64,000 nt of DNA from Thysanoteuthis rhombus (lineage: Eukaryota; Mollusca; Cephalopoda; Oegopsida; Thysanoteuthidae), in the NCBI GenBank assembly GCA_963457665.1, contig OY735219.1, positions 21,902,437 to 21,966,436 of the forward strand. The letters run 5' to 3'. The stretch's first letter is position 1. Each line of letters opens with the position of its first letter. This document shows, one piece after another, positions 63,681 through 64,000 of the stretch. The notes below the pieces were generated by a model. It searched no databases and was not told the DNA's origin. It was given only the letters and a program-made list of their open reading frames with translations. The position numbers and the translations under genes are program-made.

Positions 63681-63689
63681 GTGGATGTT

Positions 63690-63915
63690 AAGTAATCCGA
63701 CAGAATGTAAAGGAAAATGACGTTTGGAAGGTGAAGTGGAAAACTCAAGAGATAGGTGTTATATCTCAAATATTTTTATCAGTATTCCATGGGTGCAGTT
63801 CGATACATTTCGACGGTGGCTATCCATCTTTTTCAGAGAAAAATGTTGGCTGCGCTTCACAGAGAAAATATGCTGTTTACATTTCGATGCTGAAGAGGTG
63901 AATGTAAAAAAAAAT
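63690..63915 (-). repeat. Family X repeat
   Basis: TAATCCGACAGAATG, ACGTTTGGAAGGTGAAG, AACTCAAGAGATAGGTG, GTTCGATACATTTCGACGG and TATGCTGTTTACATTTCG are the reverse of blocks at 59.77-59.97 and 38.4-38.6 kb. Confidence 0.7.
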
Positions 63916-64000
63916 TGTGTTTGGTTGCTTGGTAGGAGCAGAAGGGGAGTATCTTTGTATTTGGAGGTGATGATTGGTTTGAAATGAGATGAGTCTATGA

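Overview
The window looks like non-coding, repeat-saturated DNA from an animal nuclear genome. A cephalopod mollusc, probably an octopus-like species, is my best guess; this is inferred from general character and not proven. The reasons are: no dense ORFs, operons or ribosome-binding sites; very long AT, GT/CA and CT microsatellites every 1-3 kb; and remnants of animal retrotransposons (an RTE-like LINE, a Penelope-like element, tRNA-derived SINEs) and animal DNA transposons (mariner, hAT-like, several MITE-like families). I find no host protein-coding exon that I can support with confidence. Nearly every long open frame is a translated microsatellite.

Layout. 0-8 kb: microsatellites, a 70-bp minisatellite, a LINE 3' end, a MITE with ~100-bp terminal inverted repeats (2974-3559), a minus-strand copy of a ~450-bp high-copy family (called T here), a tandemly expanded transposon-like repeat (6540-7570) and a second LINE 3' end. 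8-13 kb: long polypyrimidine tracts, a diverged duplicated repeat pair and one unexplained 118-codon ORF (12345-12701). 13-26 kb: three LINE, hAT-like and SINE segments, two T copies and TTC/CT repeats. 26.6-31 kb: a degraded Penelope-like element on the minus strand. It lies next to a 126-bp palindrome that carries two head-to-head hammerhead-ribozyme-like motifs and runs into a (TA)n array; a related palindrome lies at 30.3-30.6 kb. 31-47 kb: T copies, hAT-like and mariner remnants, a ~180-bp inverted repeat, and LINE fragments. 47.6 kb: a compact ETS/NRF1-like motif cluster that could be promoter DNA. 48.8-50.7 kb: a second copy of the expanded transposon-like repeat and a short repeat family in tandem. 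51.3-55.3 kb: a ~4-kb array built from two alternating boxes, one containing a 19-bp dyad; a hammerhead-like repeat is inserted in it. 55.4-55.7 kb: a GC/CpG-richer patch with NRF1-like palindromes. 55.8-64 kb: more LINE, T, SINE and hammerhead-associated repeats.

How it fits together. Most of the content is parasitic DNA. The autonomous-type remnants (RTE-like LINE, Penelope-like, mariner) are broken. The non-autonomous ones (tRNA-derived SINEs, T, MITEs, hammerhead repeats) outnumber them. The most interesting signals are the hammerhead-like motifs, which recur in inverted (head-to-head) arrangement and end in (TA)n, and the two-box dyad array at 51.3-55.3 kb. All assignments were made by reading the sequence; no search or folding program was run.
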